From: Inia geoffrensis | Taxonomy: Eukaryota > Chordata > Mammalia > Artiodactyla > Iniidae | Direction: 5' to 3' | NCBI GenBank assembly: GCA_036417435.1 | Contig: CM070899.1 | Location: 102,488,368-102,552,367, forward strand | Length of the DNA: 64,000 nt | Shown here: positions 48,746 to 62,077 of the stretch, one piece after another | Position numbering within the stretch: the stretch's first letter is position 1 | Layout of the letters: the number at the start of each line of letters is the position of its first letter | Made by a program: the position numbers and the translations under genes | The notes under the pieces: model-generated | The model's database searches: none | What the model was told of the DNA's origin: nothing | Seen by the model: only the letters and a program-made list of their open reading frames with translations

Positions 48746-49427
48746 CCGGAGCATGCTGCTGCTGAGGCATCAAGGCAGGAGGACGTGCCACCTGACAAGC
48801 GGCACCCCGGACCGCTATTGCCCATTCTCCCCTGCCTGGTACCCCAATCTCCCGATCCAGCGTGGCCCTCCTACAGGTAAGCAAAGCCTGGTGTACCCAA
48901 ATGAGGGTGGAGCAGCTGAGAGGGAAGAGCGGTGAAGTAACCGGATCTTCACAGCTCCTGCTAGGCAGGTTCCCACCTCCAGCCATCTTCATTAGAGTCG
49001 CCCCACCTGCGAACCATGGCACCCTCCGAATGGCCCACTTGCAAGGCTTGTGATATGTCTGTGGTGGGGCAGTGCAGGTTAAGGGGCAGGAGGTGAGCAT
49101 ACACAAGCCCAGAGGTGTGTGTTTAGCCACGTTCGACTCCCGATTTCCAATCCAACACCGGGACCCCTCTAATACTTTCTTTCCCCAAGTTACCAGAGAC
49201 GACACGGAGTAGTGCTGCCACCTTGTGGCACACTGCCGTAACAACCTTACCAACTATGCTGAAGGGCAACTGTCATTCACAAGGCCTAGAGCCTGCGGCT
49301 TTGAAAACAAAACCCTGCCCTCAGGAAATAACCTGGGCTAGGCAATCTGAAATGAATCCACATCAGGCCCGACTCTCAGGCAGAAACCTTACAAGACCTC
49401 AGTGGTAGTCACCCGCGTTTTAGAAAA

Positions 49428-50305
49428 CAGCACATTCAAATGAAAAGATGCTCAAGGTCTCTCATGATTAGAGAGTGAAAAGAAAGCTAGACGAGTTGAT
49501 CCCTGGCTGAAGTCCTCTCAAACCCTAAAATTTTAAGTGCTCAAGAGGGCAGGCCACAAGGTGAAGCCAGCTATTGCTGTTGGTGGGATTGTAAATTGGT
49601 AACAGCCGGTATGAGGATCAGTAGGCACATTCCTTACCAAACTAAACACTGGAGGTACCACGAGACTCGGCAACCCCGCTGCAGGTCGTATAACCAGACA
49701 CTAGCATCATTGGAAGGAAGCTCTTGCACCCCAGCAGTCGTTGTGGTACCCTTGACCACAGCCAAGACATACAGACGAACGAACTGTCGAGCGAGGGGTG
49801 AAGGGAGAAAGATGTTCCGCTACCTACACACGCTCGACTACCACACAGCCATAGAACAAAATGCACTCATAGTATTTGCAGCAGCATGGGTGGAGCACTA
49901 GATGATCTCACTAATTCTGGTCAATTAGAGGCAGCAAGACACATATACCCGGATATCCCTTATGTGTGCAGTCTACATAGGGATACAAAGGAAGTTAGTA
50001 AAGAAAGGAAACACAGGTTCACAAAGGGAAGAAAGAAGCGAGGAGTTCCCAAAGGGGGAGATTGGAGACCGGGGAAGAGTGAATTAGGAGATTGGGATTA
50101 ACACAAACACATTTAACGTATGAAAAAGTGCTCATCAAGGGCGACTCACCCAAAAGAACATGGGACTCTACCAAATATTCCTCGATAAGTAACAGGGCAA
50201 AGGATCCGAAACCCTACAGGTAGAGCTACGTTTATAATTGCGTCAAGTGGCTGTAGAACTCAAAGAGACGCAGCATTGTATATAAACTATGCTGAAAGAG
50301 AAAAG
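49428..50305 (+). mobile_element. LINE-1 3' end, fragment a (unit 15/16 junction)
   Basis: Standard right-group copy. Confidence 0.85.
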
Positions 50306-51045
50306 GACTGTTCAATGACAAGGCAAGTAAGGGGTTACGAAATGGCCACTTTCTTACCTCAGGCCTCTGTGACGTCGGCTGGCGTCAGACCCCTGGAGCC
50401 TCAGGAGGCCTGTGTCCCACGGCTGGAGGATGCTGCTGCTGTTCTCCGCTGCGTGGTACCACAATCTGCCAATCCAACAGGGCCCTCCTACAGGTAAGCA
50501 CAGCCTGGTGTACCCAAATGATGATGAAACAGCTGAGAGGGAAGGGCTGTGAAGAAAGCGGATCTCCACAGCTCCTGCTAGGCAAGTTCCCACCTCCAGC
50601 CCACTTCATTAGAGAGGCCCCACCTGCGAACCACGGCACCCTCCGAGTAGCCCACTTGCAAGGCTTGCGATATGCCTGCGGTGGGGCAGTGCAGGTTAAG
50701 GGGCAGGAGGTGAGCATACACAAGCCCAGAGATGTGTGTTTAGCCACGTTCGACTCCCCATTTCCAATCCAACACCGGGACCCCCTCTAAGACTATCTTT
50801 CCCCACGTTACCAGAGACGACACGGAGCACTGCTGCCACCTCGTGGCACACTGCCGTAACAATCTTACCAACTGTGCTGAAGGGCATCTGTCATCCACAA
50901 GGCCTACAGCCTGCGGCTTTGAAGACACAACCCAGCCCTCAAGAAATATCCTGGGCTAGGGAAACTGAAACGAATTCAAATCACGCCCGACCCTGAGGCA
51001 GGAACCTTTCAAGAACTCAGTGGTACTCACCCGCGTTGTAGAAAA

Positions 51046-51923
51046 CAGCACATTGAAGAGAAAAGATGCTTAGGATCTGTCATGATTAGAGAGTGCAAAG
51101 AAAGCTAGACGAGGTGTTCCCTGGCTGCAGTCCTCTCAAACGCTAAAAGCGTAAGTGCTCAAGAGGGCATGCCAAAAAGAGAAGCCAGCTATTGCTATTG
51201 GTGGGAATGTAAATTGCTAACAGCCGGTATGAGGAACACTAGGCATATTCCTTACCAAACTAAACACTGGAGGTACCACGAGATTCGGCAACCCCGCTGC
51301 AGGTCGTATAACCAGACACTAGCATCATTGGAAGAAAGCTCTTGCACCCCAGCGGTCCTTGCGGTTCCCATGACCGCAGCCAAGACAGAGAAATGAACGG
51401 AATGGGGAGCGAGGGGTGAATGGAGAAAGATGTTCTGCTACCTACACACCCTCGACTACCACTCAGCCACAGAACAAAATGAACCCATACTCTTTGCAGC
51501 AGCATGGGTGCAGCAGTACATGATCTCACTAATTCCGGTCAATTAGAGGCAGCAAGACACATATTCCAGGATATCCCACTTTTGTCTGCCGCCTAAATAC
51601 GGATACTAAGGAAGCTAGTCCACATAGGAAACACAGGTTCACAAAGGGAAGAACGAAGCCTGGACTTCCCTGAGGGGGAAATTGGAGAACGGGGAAGGGT
51701 GAAGTAGGAGGTCGGGATTCACAGAAACACGCTTAACTTATCAAAAAGTGCTCAAGGGCGACCCACTCTCAATCACAGGGAACGCTACAAAACATTCCTC
51801 AATACGCGAAGAGTGCAAAGAATCCGAGACCCTAAGGGTATAGCTACATGTATAATTGCATCAAGTGGCTGTAGAACTCAAACAGACGCAACATTGTATA
51901 TGAACTAGGCTGAAAGGGAAAAG
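51046..51923 (+). mobile_element. LINE-1 3' end, fragment b (unit 16)
   Basis: Standard right-group copy. Confidence 0.85.
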
Positions 51924-52024
51924 TACTGTACAATGACAAGGCAAGTAAGGGGTTAAGAAATGCCTACTCTGTTACCTCAGGTGTCTGTGATGTCGTTAGC
52001 ACGGTAACGCCCCTGGAGCCTAAG

Positions 52025-52078
52025 CAGGCCTGGGTCCCACGGCAGACCTGGGTCCCACGGCAGACCTGGGTCCCACGG
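52025..52078 (+). repeat. 18-bp minisatellite, 3 copies (unit 16)
   Basis: First copy GGCCTGGG. Confidence 0.95.
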
Positions 52079-52760
52079 CCGGAGCATGCTGCTGCTGAGG
52101 CATCAAGGCAGGAGGACGTGCCACCTGACAAGCGGCACCCCGGACCGCTATTGCCCATTCTCCCCTGCCTGGTACCCCAATCTCCCGATCCAGCGTGGCC
52201 CTCCTACAGGTAAGCAAAGCCTGGTGTACCCAAATGAGGGTGGAGCAGCTGAGAGGGAAGAGCGGTGAAGTAACCGGATCTTCACAGCTCCTGCTAGGCA
52301 GGTTCCCACCTCCAGCCATCTTCATTAGAGTGGCCCCACCTGCGAACCATGGCACCCTCCGAATGGCCCACTTGCAAGGCTTGTGATATGTCTGTGGTGG
52401 GGCAGTGCAGGTTAAGGGGCAGGAGGTGAGCATACACAAGCCCAGAGGTGTGTGTTTAGCCACGTTCGACTCCCGATTTCCAATCCAACACCGGGACCCC
52501 TCTAATACTTTCTTTCCCCAAGTTACCAGAGACGACACGGAGTAGTGCTGCCACCTTGTGGCACACTGCCGTAACAACCTTACCAACTATGCTGAAGGGC
52601 AACTGTCATTCACAAGGCCTAGAGCCTGCGGCTTTGAAAACAAAACCCTGCCCTCAGGAAATAACCTGGGCTAGGCAATCTGAAATGAATCCACATCAGG
52701 CCCGACTCTCAGGCAGAAACCTTACAAGACCTCAGTGGTAGTCACCCGCGTTTTAGAAAA

Positions 52761-53638
52761 CAGCACATTCAAATGAAAAGATGCTCAAGGTCTCTCATGA
52801 TTAGAGAGTGAAAAGAAAGCTAGACGAGTTGATCCCTGGCTGAAGTCCTCTCAAACCCTAAAATTTTAAGTGCTCAAGAGGGCAGGCCACAAGGTGAAGC
52901 CAGCTATTGCTGTTAGTGGGATTGTAAATTGGTAACAGCCGGTATGAGGATCAGTAGGCACATTCCTTACCAAACTAAACACTGGAGGTACCACGAGACT
53001 CGGCAACCCCGCTGCAGGTCGTATAACCAGACACTAGCATCATTGGAAGGAAGCTCTTGCACCCCAGCAGTCGTTGTGGTACCCTTGACCACAGCCAAGA
53101 CATACAGACGAACGAACTGTCGAGCGAGGGGTGAAGGGAGAAAGATGTTCCGCTACCTACACACGCTCGACTACCACACAGCCATAGAACAAAATGCACT
53201 CATAGTATTTGCAGCAGCATGGGTGGAGCACTAGATGATCTCACTAATTCTGGTCAATTAGAGGCAGCAAGACACATATACCCGGATATCCCTTATGTGT
53301 GCAGTCTACATAGGGATACAAAGGAAGTTAGTAAAGAAAGGAAACACAGGTTCACAAAGGGAAGAAAGAAGCGAGGAGTTCCCAAAGGGGGAGATTGGAG
53401 ACCGGGGAAGAGTGAATTAGGAGATTGGGATTAACACAAACACATTTAACGTATGAAAAAGTGCTCATCAAGGGCGACTCACCCAAAAGAACATGGGACT
53501 CTACCAAATATTCCTCGATAAGTAACAGGGCAAAGGATCCGAAACCCTACAGGTAGAGCTACGTTTATAATTGCGTCAAGTGGCTGTAGAACTCAAAGAG
53601 ACGCAGCATTGTATATAAACTATGCTGAAAGAGAAAAG
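52761..53638 (+). mobile_element. LINE-1 3' end, fragment a (unit 16/17 junction)
   Basis: A at 52915 makes an in-frame TAG in the CWW motif of the ORF2 remnant. Confidence 0.85.
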
Positions 53639-54378
53639 GACTGTTCAATGACAAGGCAAGTAAGGGGTTACGAAATGGCCACTTTCTTACCTCAGGCCTC
53701 TGTGACGTCGGCTGGCGTCAGACCCCTGGAGCCTCAGGAGGCCTGTGTCCCACGGCTGGAGGATGCTGCTGCTGTTCTCCGCTGCGTGGTACCACAATCT
53801 GCCAATCCAACAGGGCCCTCCTACAGGTAAGCACAGCCTGGTGTACCCAAATGATGATGAAACAGCTGAGAGGGAAGGGCTGTGAAGAAAGCGGATCTCC
53901 ACAGCTCCTGCTAGGCAAGTTCCCACCTCCAGCCCACTTCATTAGAGAGGCCCCACCTGCGAACCACGGCACCCTCCGAGTAGCCCACTTGCAAGGCTTG
54001 CGATATGCCTGCGGTGGGGCAGTGCAGGTTAAGGGGCAGGAGGTGAGCATACACAAGCCCAGAGATGTGTGTTTAGCCACGTTCGACTCCCCATTTCCAA
54101 TCCAACACCGGGACCCCCTCTAAGACTATCTTTCCCCACGTTACCAGAGACGACACGGAGCACTGCTGCCACCTCGTGGCACACTGCCGTAACAATCTTA
54201 CCAACTGTGCTGAAGGGCATCTGTCATCCACAAGGCCTACAGCCTGCGGCTTTGAAGACACAACCCAGCCCTCAAGAAATATCCTGGGCTAGGGAAACTG
54301 AAACGAATTCAAATCACGCCCGACCCTGAGGCAGGAACCTTTCAAGAACTCAGTGGTACTCACCCGCGTTGTAGAAAA

Positions 54379-55256
54379 CAGCACATTGAAGAGAAAAGAT
54401 GCTTAGGATCTGTCATGATTAGAGAGTGCAAAGAAAGCTAGACGAGGTGTTCCCTGGCTGCAGTCCTCTCAAACGCTAAAAGCGTAAGTGCTCAAGAGGG
54501 CATGCCAAAAAGAGAAGCCAGCTATTGCTATTGGTGGGAATGTAAATTGCTAACAGCCGGTATGAGGAACACTAGGCATATTCCTTACCAAACTAAACAC
54601 TGGAGGTACCACGAGATTCGGCAACCCCGCTGCAGGTCGTATAACCAGACACTAGCATCATTGGAAGAAAGCTCTTGCACCCCAGTGGTCCTTGCGGTTC
54701 CCATGACCGCAGCCAAGACAGAGAAATGAACGGAATGGGGAGCGAGGGGTGAATGGAGAAAGATGTTCTGCTACCTACACACCCTCGACTACCACTCAGC
54801 CACAGAACAAAATGAACCCATACTCTTTGCAGCAGCATGGGTGCAGCAGTACATGATCTCACTAATTCCGGTCAATTAGAGGCAGCAAGACACATATTCC
54901 AGGATATCCCACTTTTGTCTGCCGCCTAAATACGGATACTAAGGAAGCTAGTCCACATAGGAAACACAGGTTCACAAAGGGAAGAACGAAGCCTGGACTT
55001 CCCTGAGGGGGAAATTGGAGAACGGGGAAGGGTGAAGTAGGAGGTCGGGATTCACAGAAACACGCTTAACTTATCAAAAAGTGCTCAAGGGCGACCCACT
55101 CTCAATCACAGGGAACGCTACAAAACATTCCTCAATACGCGAAGAGTGCAAAGAATCCGAGACCCTAAGGGTATAGCTACATGTATAATTGCATCAAGTG
55201 GCTGTAGAACTCAAACAGACGCAACATTGTATATGAACTAGGCTGAAAGGGAAAAG
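54379..55256 (+). mobile_element. LINE-1 3' end, fragment b (unit 17)
   Basis: CCCAGTGGTCC as in units 1-3 and 6; remainder right-group. Confidence 0.85.
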
Positions 55257-55357
55257 TACTGTACAATGACAAGGCAAGTAAGGGGTTAAGAAATGCCTAC
55301 TCTGTTACCTCAGGTGTCTGTGATGTCGTTAGCACGGTAACGCCCCTGGAGCCTAAG

Positions 55358-55411
55358 CAGGCCTGGGTCCCACGGCAGACCTGGGTCCCACGGCAGACCT
55401 GGGTCCCACGG
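55358..55411 (+). repeat. 18-bp minisatellite, 3 copies (unit 17)
   Basis: First copy GGCCTGGG. Confidence 0.95.
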
Positions 55412-56093
55412 CCGGAGCATGCTGCTGCTGAGGCATCAAGGCAGGAGGACGTGCCACCTGACAAGCGGCACCCCGGACCGCTATTGCCCATTCTCCCCTG
55501 CCTGGTACCCCAATCTCCCGATCCAGCGTGGCCCTCCTACAGGTAAGCAAAGCCTGGTGTACCCAAATGAGGGTGGAGCAGCTGAGAGGGAAGAGCGGTG
55601 AAGTAACCGGATCTTCACAGCTCCTGCTAGGCAGGTTCCCACCTCCAGCCATCTTCATTAGAGTCGCCCCACCTGCGAACCATGGCACCCTCCGAATGGC
55701 CCACTTGCAAGGCTTGTGATATGTCTGTGGTTGGGCAGTGCAGGTTAAGGGGCAGGAGGTGAGCATACACAAGCCCAGAGGTGTGTGTTTAGCCACGTTC
55801 GACTCCCGATTTCCAATCCAACACCGGGACCCCTCTAATACTTTCTTTCCCCAAGTTACCAGAGACGACACGGAGTAGTGCTGCCACCTTGTGGCACACT
55901 GCCGTAACAACCTTACCAACTATGCTGAAGGGCAACTGTCATTCACAAGGCCTAGAGCCTGCGGCTTTGAAAACACAACCCTGCCCTCAGGAAATATCCT
56001 GGGCTAGGCAATCTGAAATGAATCCACATCAGGCCCGACTCTCAGGCAGAAACCTTACAAGACCTCAGTGGTAGTCACCCGCGTTTTAGAAAA

Positions 56094-56971
56094 CAGCACA
56101 TTCAAATGAAAAGATGCTCAAGGTCTCTCATGATTAGAGAGTGAAAAGAAAGCTAGACGAGTTGATCCCTGGCTGAAGTCCTCTCAAACCCTAAAATTTT
56201 AAGTGCTCAAGAGGGCAGGCCACAAGGTGAAGCCAGCTATTGCTGTTGGTGGGATTGTAAATTGGTAACAGCCGGTATGAGGATCAGTAGGCACATTCCT
56301 TACCAAACTAAACACTGGAGGTACCACGAGACTCGGCAACCCCGCTGCAGGTCGTATAACCAGACACTAGCATCATTGGAAGGAAGCTCTTGCACCCCAG
56401 CAGTCGTTGTGGTACCCTTGACCACAGCCAAGACATACAGACGAACGAACTGTCGAGCGAGGGGTGAAGGGAGAAAGATGTTCCGCTACCTACACACGCT
56501 CGACTACCACACAGCCATAGAACAAAATGCACTCATAGTATTTGCAGCAGCATGGGTGGAGCACTAGATGATCTCACTAATTCTGGTCAATTAGAGGCAG
56601 CAAGACACATATACCCGGATATCCCTTATGTGTGCAGTCTACATAGGGATACAAAGGAAGTTAGTAAAGAAAGGAAACACAGGTTCACAAAGGGAAGAAA
56701 GAAGCGAGGAGTTCCCAAAGGGGGAGATTGGAGACCGGGGAAGAGTGAATTAGGAGATTGGGATTAACACAAACACATTTAACGTATGAAAAAGTGCTCA
56801 TCAAGGGCGACTCACCCAAAAGAACATGGGACTCTACCAAATATTCCTCGATAAGTAACAGGGCAAAGGATCCGAAACCCTACAGGTAGAGCTACGTTTA
56901 TAATTGCGTCAAGTGGCTGTAGAACTCAAAGAGACGCAGCATTGTATATAAACTATGCTGAAAGAGAAAAG
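56094..56971 (+). mobile_element. LINE-1 3' end, fragment a (unit 17/18 junction)
   Basis: Standard right-group copy. Confidence 0.85.
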
Positions 56972-57711
56972 GACTGTTCAATGACAAGGCAAGTAAGGGG
57001 TTACGAAATGGCCACTTTCTTACCTCAGGCCTCTGTGACGTCGGCTGGCGTCAGACCCCTGGAGCCTCAGGAGGCCTGTGTCCCACGGCTGGAGGATGCT
57101 GCTGCTGTTCTCCGCTGCGTGGTACCACAATCTGCCAATCCAACAGGGCCCTCCTACAGGTAAGCACAGCCTGGTGTACCCAAATGATGATGAAACAGCT
57201 GAGAGGGAAGGGCTGTGAAGAAAGCGGATCTCCACAGCTCCTGCTAGGCAAGTTCCCACCTCCAGCCCACTTCATTAGAGAGGCCCCACCTGCGAACCAC
57301 GGCACCCTCCGAGTAGCCCACTTGCAAGGCTTGCGATATGCCTGCGGTGGGGCAGTGCAGGTTAAGGGGCAGGAGGTGAGCATACACAAGCCCAGAGATG
57401 TGTGTTTAGCCACGTTCGACTCCCCATTTCCAATCCAACACCGGGACCCCCTCTAAGACTATCTTTCCCCACGTTACCAGAGACGACACGGAGCACTGCT
57501 GCCACCTCGTGGCACACTGCCGTAACAATCTTACCAACTGTGCTGAAGGGCATCTGTCATCCACAAGGCCTACAGCCTGCGGCTTTGAAGACACAACCCA
57601 GCCCTCAAGAAATATCCTGGGCTAGGGAAACTGAAACGAATTCAAATCACGCCCGACCCTGAGGCAGGAACCTTTCAAGAACTCAGTGGTACTCACCCGC
57701 GTTGTAGAAAA

Positions 57712-58589
57712 CAGCACATTGAAGAGAAAAGATGCTTAGGATCTGTCATGATTAGAGAGTGCAAAGAAAGCTAGACGAGGTGTTCCCTGGCTGCAGTCCT
57801 CTCAAACGCTAAAAGCGTAAGTGCTCAAGAGGGCATGCCAAAAAGAGAAGCCAGCTATTGCTATTGGTGGGAATGTAAATTGCTAACAGCCGGTATGAGG
57901 AACACTAGGCATATTCCTTACCATACTAAACACTGGAGGTACCACGAGATTCGGCAACCCCGCTGCAGGTCGTATAACCAGACACTAGCATCATTGGAAG
58001 AAAGCTCTTGCACCCCAGCGGTCCTTGCGGTTCCCATGACCGCAGCCAAGACAGAGAAATGAACGGAATGGGGAGCGAGGGGTGAATGGAGAAAGATGTT
58101 CTGCTACCTACACACCCTCGACTACCACTCAGCCACAGAACAAAATGAACCCATACTCTTTGCAGCAGCATGGGTGCAGCAGTACATGATCTCACTAATT
58201 CCGGTCAATTAGAGGCAGCAAGACACATATTCCAGGATATCCCACTTTTGTCTGCCGCCTAAATACGGATACTAAGGAAGCTAGTCCACATAGGAAACAC
58301 AGGTTCACAAAGGGAAGAACGAAGCCTGGACTTCCCTGAGGGGGAAATTGGAGAACGGGGAAGGGTGAAGTAGGAGGTCGGGATTCACAGAAACACGCTT
58401 AACTTATCAAAAAGTGCTCAAGGGCGACCCACTCTCAATCACAGGGAACGCTACAAAACATTCCTCAATACGCGAAGAGTGCAAAGAATCCGAGACCCTA
58501 AGGGTATAGCTACATGTATAATTGCATCAAGTGGCTGTAGAACTCAAACAGACGCAACATTGTATATGAACTAGGCTGAAAGGGAAAAG
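57712..58589 (+). mobile_element. LINE-1 3' end, fragment b (unit 18)
   Basis: CCATAC near 57922, as in units 5 and 19. Confidence 0.85.
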
Positions 58590-58690
58590 TACTGTACAAT
58601 GACAAGGCAAGTAAGGGGTTAAGAAATGCCTACTCTGTTACCTCAGGTGTCTGTGATGTCGTTAGCACGGTAACGCCCCTGGAGCCTAAG

Positions 58691-58744
58691 CAGGCCTGGG
58701 TCCCACGGCAGACCTGGGTCCCACGGCAGACCTGGGTCCCACGG
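58691..58744 (+). repeat. 18-bp minisatellite, 3 copies (unit 18)
   Basis: First copy GGCCTGGG. Confidence 0.95.
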
Positions 58745-59426
58745 CCGGAGCATGCTGCTGCTGAGGCATCAAGGCAGGAGGACGTGCCACCTGACAAGCG
58801 GCACCCCGGACCGCTATTGCCCATTCTCCCCTGCCTGGTACCCCAATCTCCCGATCCAGCGTGGCCCTCCTACAGGTAAGCAAAGCCTGGTGTACCCAAA
58901 TGAGGGTGGAGCAGCTGAGAGGGAAGAGCGGTGAAGTAACCGGATCTTCACAGCTCCTGCTAGGCAGGATCTCACCTCCAGCCATCTTCATTAGAGTCGC
59001 CCCACCTGCGAACCATGGCACCCTCCGAATGGCCCACTTGCAAGGCTTGTGATATGTCTGTGGTGGGGCAGTGCAGGTTAAGGGGCAGGAGGTGAGCATA
59101 CACAAGCCCAGAGGTGTGTGTTTAGCCACGTTCGACTCCCGATTTCCAATCCAACACCGGGACCCCTCTAATACTTTCTTTCCCCAAGTTACCAGAGACG
59201 ACACGGAGTAGTGCTGCCACCTTGTGGCACACTGCCGTAACAACCTTACCAACTATGCTGAAGGGCAACTGTCATTCACAAGGCCTAGAGCCTGCGGCTT
59301 TGAAAACAGAACCCTGCCCTCAGGAAATATCCTGGGCTAGGCAATCTGAAATGAATCCACATCAGGCCCGACTCTCAGGCAGAAACCTTACAAGACCTCA
59401 GTGGTAGTCACCCGCGTTTTAGAAAA

Positions 59427-60304
59427 CAGCACATTCAAATGAAAAGATGCTCAAGGTCTCTCATGATTAGAGAGTGAAAAGAAAGCTAGACGAGTTGATC
59501 CCTGGCTGAAGTCCTCTCAAACCCTAAAATTTTAAGTGCTCAAGAGGGCAGGCCACAAGGTGAAGCCAGCTATTGCTGTTGGTGGGATTGTAAATTGGTA
59601 ACAGCCGGTATGAGGATCAGTAGGCACATTCCTTACCAAACTAAACACTGGAGGTACCACGAGACTCGGCAACCCCGCTGCAGGTCGTATAACCAGACAC
59701 TAGCATCATTGGAAGGAAGCTCTTGCACCCCAGCAGTCGTTGTGGTACCCTTGACCACAGCCAAGACATACAGACGAACGAACTGTCGAGCGAGGGGTGA
59801 AGGGAGAAAGATGTTCCGCTACCTACACACGCTCGACTACCACACAGCCATAGAACAAAATGCACTCATAGTATTTGCAGCAGCATGGGTGGAGCACTAG
59901 ATGATCTCACTAATTCTGGTCAATTAGAGGCAGCAAGACACATATACCCGGATATCCCTTATGTGTGCAGTCTACATAGGGATACAAAGGAAGTTAGTAA
60001 AGAAAGGAAACACAGGTTCACAAAGGGAAGAAAGAAGCGAGGAGTTCCCAAAGGGGGAGATTGGAGACCGGGGAAGAGTGAATTAGGAGATTGGGATTAA
60101 CACAAACACATTTAACGTATGAAAAAGTGCTCATCAAGGGCGACTCACCCAAAAGAACATGGGACTCTACCAAATATTCCTCGATAAGTAACAGGGCAAA
60201 GGATCCGAAACCCTACAGGTAGAGCTACGTTTATAATTGCGTCAAGTGGCTGTAGAACTCAAAGAGACGCAGCATTGTATATAAACTATGCTGAAAGAGA
60301 AAAG
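59427..60304 (+). mobile_element. LINE-1 3' end, fragment a (unit 18/19 junction)
   Basis: Standard right-group copy. Confidence 0.85.
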
Positions 60305-61044
60305 GACTGTTCAATGACAAGGCAAGTAAGGGGTTACGAAATGGCCACTTTCTTACCTCAGGCCTCTGTGACGTCGGCTGGCGTCAGACCCCTGGAGCCT
60401 CAGGAGGCCTGTGTCCCACGGCTGGAGGATGCTGCTGCTGTTCTCCGCTGCGTGGTACCACAATCTGCCAATCCAACAGGGCCCTCCTACAGGTAAGCAC
60501 AGCCTGGTGTACCCAAATGATGATGAAACAGCTGAGAGGGAAGGGCTGTGAAGAAAGCGGATCTCCACAGCTCCTGCTAGGCAAGTTCCCACCTCCAGCC
60601 CACTTCATTAGAGAGGCCCCACCTGCGAACCACGGCACCCTCCGAGTAGCCCACTTGCAAGGCTTGCGATATGCCTGCGGTGGGGCAGTGCAGGTTAAGG
60701 GGCAGGAGGTGAGCATACACAAGCCCAGAGATGTGTGTTTAGCCACGTTCGACTCCCCATTTCCAATCCAACACCGGGACCCCCTCTAAGACTATCTTTC
60801 CCCACGTTACCAGAGACGACACGGAGCACTGCTGCCACCTCGTGGCACACTGCCGTAACAATCTTACCAACTGTGCTGAAGGGCATCTGTCATCCACAAG
60901 GCCTACAGCCTGCGGCTTTGAAGACACAACCCAGCCCTCAAGAAATATCCTGGGCTAGGGAAACTGAAACGAATTCAAATCACGCCCGACCCTGAGGCAG
61001 GAACCTTTCAAGAACTCAGTGGTACTCACCCGCGTTGTAGAAAA

Positions 61045-61922
61045 CAGCACATTGAAGAGAAAAGATGCTTAGGATCTGTCATGATTAGAGAGTGCAAAGA
61101 AAGCTAGACGAGGTGTTCCCTGGCTGCAGTCCTCTCAAACGCTAAAAGCGTAAGTGCTCAAGAGGGCATGCCAAAAAGAGAAGCCAGCTATTGCTATTGG
61201 TGGGAATGTAAATTGCTAACAGCCGGTATGAGGAACACTAGGCATATTCCTTACCATACTAAACACTGGAGGTACCACGAGATTCGGCAACCCCGCTGCA
61301 GGTCGTATAACCAGACACTAGCATCATTGGAAGAAAGCTCTTGCACCCCAGCGGTCCTTGCGGTTCCCATGACCGCAACCAAGACAGAGAAATGAACGGA
61401 ATGGGGAGCGAGGGGTGAATGGAGAAAGATGTTCTGCTACCTACACACCCTCGACTACCACTCAGCCACAGAACAAAATGAACCCATACTCTTTGCAGCA
61501 GCATGGGTGCAGCAGTACATGATCTCACTAATTCCGGTCAATTAGAGGCAGCAAGACACATATTCCAGGATATCCCACTTTTGTCTGCCGCCTAAATACG
61601 GATACTAAGGAAGCTAGTCCACATAGGAAACACAGGTTCACAAAGGGAAGAACGAAGCCTGGACTTCCCTGAGGGGGAAATTGGAGAACGGGGAAGGGTG
61701 AAGTAGGAGGTCGGGATTCACAGAAACACGCTTAACTTATCAAAAAGTGCTCAAGGGCGACCCACTCTCAATCACAGGGAACGCTACAAAACATTCCTCA
61801 ATACGCGAAGAGTGCAAAGAATCCGAGACCCTAAGGGTATAGCTACATGTATAATTGCATCAAGTGGCTGTAGAACTCAAACAGACGCAACATTGTATAT
61901 GAACTAGGCTGAAAGGGAAAAG
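61045..61922 (+). mobile_element. LINE-1 3' end, fragment b (unit 19)
   Basis: CCATAC near 61255 and private CCGCAACC near 61371. Confidence 0.85.
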
Positions 61923-62023
61923 TACTGTACAATGACAAGGCAAGTAAGGGGTTAAGAAATGCCTACTCTGTTACCTCAGGTGTCTGTGATGTCGTTAGCA
62001 CGGTAACGCCCCTGGAGCCTAAG

Positions 62024-62077
62024 CAGGCCTGGGTCCCACGGCAGACCTGGGTCCCACGGCAGACCTGGGTCCCACGG
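62024..62077 (+). repeat. 18-bp minisatellite, 3 copies (unit 19)
   Basis: First copy GGCCTGGG. Confidence 0.95.

Larger units (their letters stand above)
46555..49885 (+). repeat. Higher-order unit 15 (3331 bp)
   Basis: Carries the same 2-bp deletion as unit 13 (near 47757) but three subrepeats. AACAAAACCCTG near 49309 and AATAACCTGG are shared with unit 16. Confidence 0.95.
49886..53218 (+). repeat. Higher-order unit 16 (3333 bp)
   Basis: Shares AACAAAACCCTG with unit 15, and GAGTGGCCCC near 52328 with the distant unit 6. A at 52915 is private and turns a tryptophan codon of the ORF2 remnant into TAG. Confidence 0.95.
53219..56551 (+). repeat. Higher-order unit 17 (3333 bp)
   Basis: CCCAGTGGTCC near 54683 is a left-group state otherwise seen only in units 1-3 and 6. 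GGTTGGGCAG near 55730 is private. Confidence 0.95.
56552..59884 (+). repeat. Higher-order unit 18 (3333 bp)
   Basis: Shares AGGATCTCACC near 58967 only with unit 19, and CCATAC near 57922 with units 19 and 5. AACAGAACCCTG near 59305 is private. Confidence 0.95.
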
